Assembly: GCA_030654555.1 (NCBI GenBank)
Contig: JAURXG010000615.1
Coordinates: 1 to 6,839 of the forward strand
Direction of reading: 5' to 3'
Source: Aquabacterium sp.
GTDB taxonomy: Bacteria; Pseudomonadota; Gammaproteobacteria; Burkholderiales; Burkholderiaceae_C
Length of the DNA: 6,839 nt
Shown here: piece after piece, positions 5,019 to 6,839 of the stretch
Layout of the letters: each line of letters starts with the position of its first letter
Position numbering within the stretch: the stretch's first letter is position 1
Notes under the pieces: generated by a model
Databases searched by the model: none
The model's input: the letters and a program-made list of their open reading frames with translations, nothing else
Told to the model about the DNA's origin: nothing
Position numbers and translations under genes: made by a program

Positions 5019-6839
5019 TCAGGCCGCCAGCGATTCTTCAGATGCTTCCAGGCCCTGGGTGCCGGCCTCGTCCTTGTCGAGGTCCAGTTCGGCAGCCAGC
5101 GCGCGCTGCCGTCCCAGGAGTGCAGTCAACCGTTCCTCGTGCTCGAACGGCTTGCCCAGTTCCTCGCGCAGTTCATCCAGCCGGCGCGCTGTCGACGCGA
5201 GCTTGCGCTCGGTCTCCAGGCGCCGGTCCGACATGGCCAGGATCGTGTCGCGCAGCGCCTGGTACAGCGCCGGCCCCGTCTGGCAGGACCGGCAGTTGTG
5301 GATGGCTTCGCCCTTCAGATACAGGTGCACGTCGTTGAACTCGCGGCCGATGAAGACCCAGAGCTCGAAGCTGCCGACCGTGCCCAGCAGTTCCTCCGTC
5401 GACCGGGCCGACACGCTCGCGCGCGCCATCCTGATCACCGTCCGCAGGGCATCGCCCAGGCTTTCCAGACCCCGGTGCGTTCGACCATGGACCGTGGCCA
5501 CCAGGTCTCCCGCTTTGAGCAGGCTGGCAGCCGTGTCGGCGTCAGTCGTCAGCGCCCTGAGCAGCTTCGCGCTGCTTTCGATGCGCATCGGCAGGTGCGC
5601 CACTTCCGACTCGTTGGCATAGCGCTGGTTGCGCCACACCATGAAAAGCGACGAGTAACGCGCGATGTCGGCATCCACCCCGGCCTTCTCGATCACCTTC
5701 GGATTGCCGGAGGCAAGCGCCTTGACCTCCGCATAGCTCAGCGTCGCGAGTTCCACGTCCTCGATGGAACGCAGGCCCTTGTCGCCGCTCATCACCTGCG
5801 CGATGAACTTCGCCTTGGTCAGCACCGTCTGCCAGCTGTAGGCGTCGAAGCTGCCCTCGGCGACGTAGCGCACGATCTCCACTTCCTCGCACTCGTTGCC
5901 TTGCCGCAGGATGCGGCCTTCCCGCTGTTCCACGTCGCAGGGGCGCCATGGACAGTCGAGTTCATGCAGGGCGACAAGCCGCTTCTGCACGTTGGTGCCG
6001 ATCCCCATCTTCTGGGTCGACCCCAGCAGGACACGCACCGAGCCCTCGCGAACCCGGCGGAACAGCCTTGCCTTCTGGGCATCCGTTTCGGCGTCGTGGA
6101 TGAACGCGATCTCGTCTGCGGGCAGGCCCCGTTCGACGAGGTGGTCCCGCAGGTCCTCGTAGACGCTGAATTCCCTGCCGCCCTTCGGGGTCGACAGGTC
6201 GCAGAACACGAGCTGGGCACACTTGCTGCCCGCTGTTCGCTGCCAGATCTCGTGCACCTCGTGGGCACACTTCACCACCTTGCCTTCGGGATCGGCCAGG
6301 GCGGTCGCATCGACGAGCCTCATGTCCAGCGCAGCCTTGCGGCCGTCATTGGTGATGCTCAGCATGTTGTCCACCCGCGGATCGATGCGGTCGGTCCTGA
6401 GCCGCTCCGCCCGGCGCACCAGCGATTGCACGTACGCCTTGAGCGCGCTGCTTGGCCGGCAGGTCACCGTCCGGGGCTTCTGGCCCCTCAGGTCCGGCAC
6501 CGGCAGATTCAGCATCTCGCGTGTGCGGATGTCGGCCAGTTCGCAGAACACACCCATCAGATCCGGCACGTTGATGAACCTCGCGAACCGCGTGTTCAGG
6601 CGGTAGCCGCTGCCGTCGGGTGCGATCTCGAGCGCGGTGACAGTCTCGCCGAAGGTCGCTGCCCAGGCGTCGAATTGCTCCAGCCCCAGGGCCTCCAGCG
6701 TGTTGGGCTGCAGGTAGCGCTGGAATGTGTGGATCTCCGCCATGCTGTTGGCCACCGGGGTTGCGGTGGACAGGACCACGCCACGGTGCTGGCCCCGGTA
6801 GAGGCTCATCGTGTGGCGCGTCTTCAGGTACAGGTCGAA
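5019..6839 (-). CDS. Large SNF2/DEAD-like helicase, C-terminal part (5' end outside window)
   Basis: The frame is open from the right edge (FDLYLKTRHT, then MSLYRGQ) to a TGA at 5021-5019, giving 606 residues; the ATG at 6809 is internal, not the start. Numbering from the edge, motif III-like LSTATP is at 23-28. The second RecA lobe holds CAQLVFCDLSTP (207-217), EIAFIHDAET (243-252), motif V-like LGSTQKMGIGTNVQ (272-285) and motif VI QREGRILRQGN (305-315) with the arginine finger region. Residues about 530-590 are charged and heptad-like, a likely coiled coil. Walker A/B motifs must lie beyond the window. The pattern matches the helicase part of very large methyltransferase-helicase fusion proteins found on plasmids, conjugative elements and phages, such as P1 DarB, which protects incoming DNA from restriction. 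Whether a methyltransferase domain is present here cannot be seen. A terminator follows directly, so this is the last gene of its transcript. A CxxC pair (516/519) stands alone and does not define a zinc finger. Confidence 0.85.
   Translation of the reverse strand, partial: FDLYLKTRHTMSLYRGQHRGVVLSTATPVANSMAEIHTFQRYLQPNTLEALGLEQFDAWAATFGETVTALEIAPDGSGYRLNTRFARFINVPDLMGVFCELADIRTREMLNLPVPDLRGQKPRTVTCRPSSALKAYVQSLVRRAERLRTDRIDPRVDNMLSITNDGRKAALDMRLVDATALADPEGKVVKCAHEVHEIWQRTAGSKCAQLVFCDLSTPKGGREFSVYEDLRDHLVERGLPADEIAFIHDAETDAQKARLFRRVREGSVRVLLGSTQKMGIGTNVQKRLVALHELDCPWRPCDVEQREGRILRQGNECEEVEIVRYVAEGSFDAYSWQTVLTKAKFIAQVMSGDKGLRSIEDVELATLSYAEVKALASGNPKVIEKAGVDADIARYSSLFMVWRNQRYANESEVAHLPMRIESSAKLLRALTTDADTAASLLKAGDLVATVHGRTHRGLESLGDALRTVIRMARASVSARSTEELLGTVGSFELWVFIGREFNDVHLYLKGEAIHNCRSCQTGPALYQALRDTILAMSDRRLETERKLASTARRLDELREELGKPFEHEERLTALLGRQRALAAELDLDKDEAGTQGLEASEESLAA

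Noticed and set aside
4463..5338. 291-codon + strand frame across the geneless region
   Set aside because: It runs through the helicase terminator and over 300 nt into the antisense of the helicase, has no domain, and its composition is Arg/Pro/Ser-rich.

Overview
The window looks like a piece of a GC-rich betaproteobacterial chromosome (Burkholderiales, possibly Comamonadaceae-like; inferred from base composition and the character of GuaA, not from a search). It crosses the left junction of an integrated mobile element. Positions 1-2187 are ordinary chromosome: the C-terminal part of a TetA-type major facilitator transporter, then a complete guaA (GMP synthase), both on the + strand. Everything to the right of the guaA stop codon has the content of an integrative element.

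The junction region (2188-2483) is AT-rich compared with guaA and dense in repeats: a 9-10 bp motif (GACTATCGG) in three copies, a small AGAC/GTCT palindrome cluster, a perfect 15-bp inverted repeat, and a TGACGGTAAAA motif in several copies. These look like binding sites for the recombinase or for regulators. Next comes an intact P4-type tyrosine recombinase (2484-3740, + strand) with an excellent ribosome binding site. The 3' end of guaA is a known integration target for tyrosine-recombinase islands, so the element most likely entered there and left the GuaA reading frame intact.

Facing the integrase on the - strand is an AlpA-type regulator (3718-4110). Its stop codon lies inside the integrase gene, giving a 23-nt tail-to-tail overlap. 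A stretch of about 860 nt with no recognisable protein gene follows (4121-4979). It holds a G-rich tract that could form two-layer quadruplexes and a doubtful 23-codon ORF with a strong Shine-Dalgarno sequence. A clear intrinsic terminator (4972-5007) then closes the last gene, a large - strand helicase gene that runs off the right edge. The visible 606 residues are the C-terminal half of an SNF2/DEAD-like helicase of the kind fused to DNA methyltransferase domains on plasmids, conjugative elements and phages (DarB-like).

In working terms, the integrase would insert and excise the element at guaA, AlpA probably controls excision or integrase expression, and the helicase is cargo or transfer/anti-restriction machinery. 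No complete defence system or clearly unprecedented system is visible. The most distinctive points are the repeat-rich integrase leader, the int/alpA overlap and the long unexplained region upstream of alpA.
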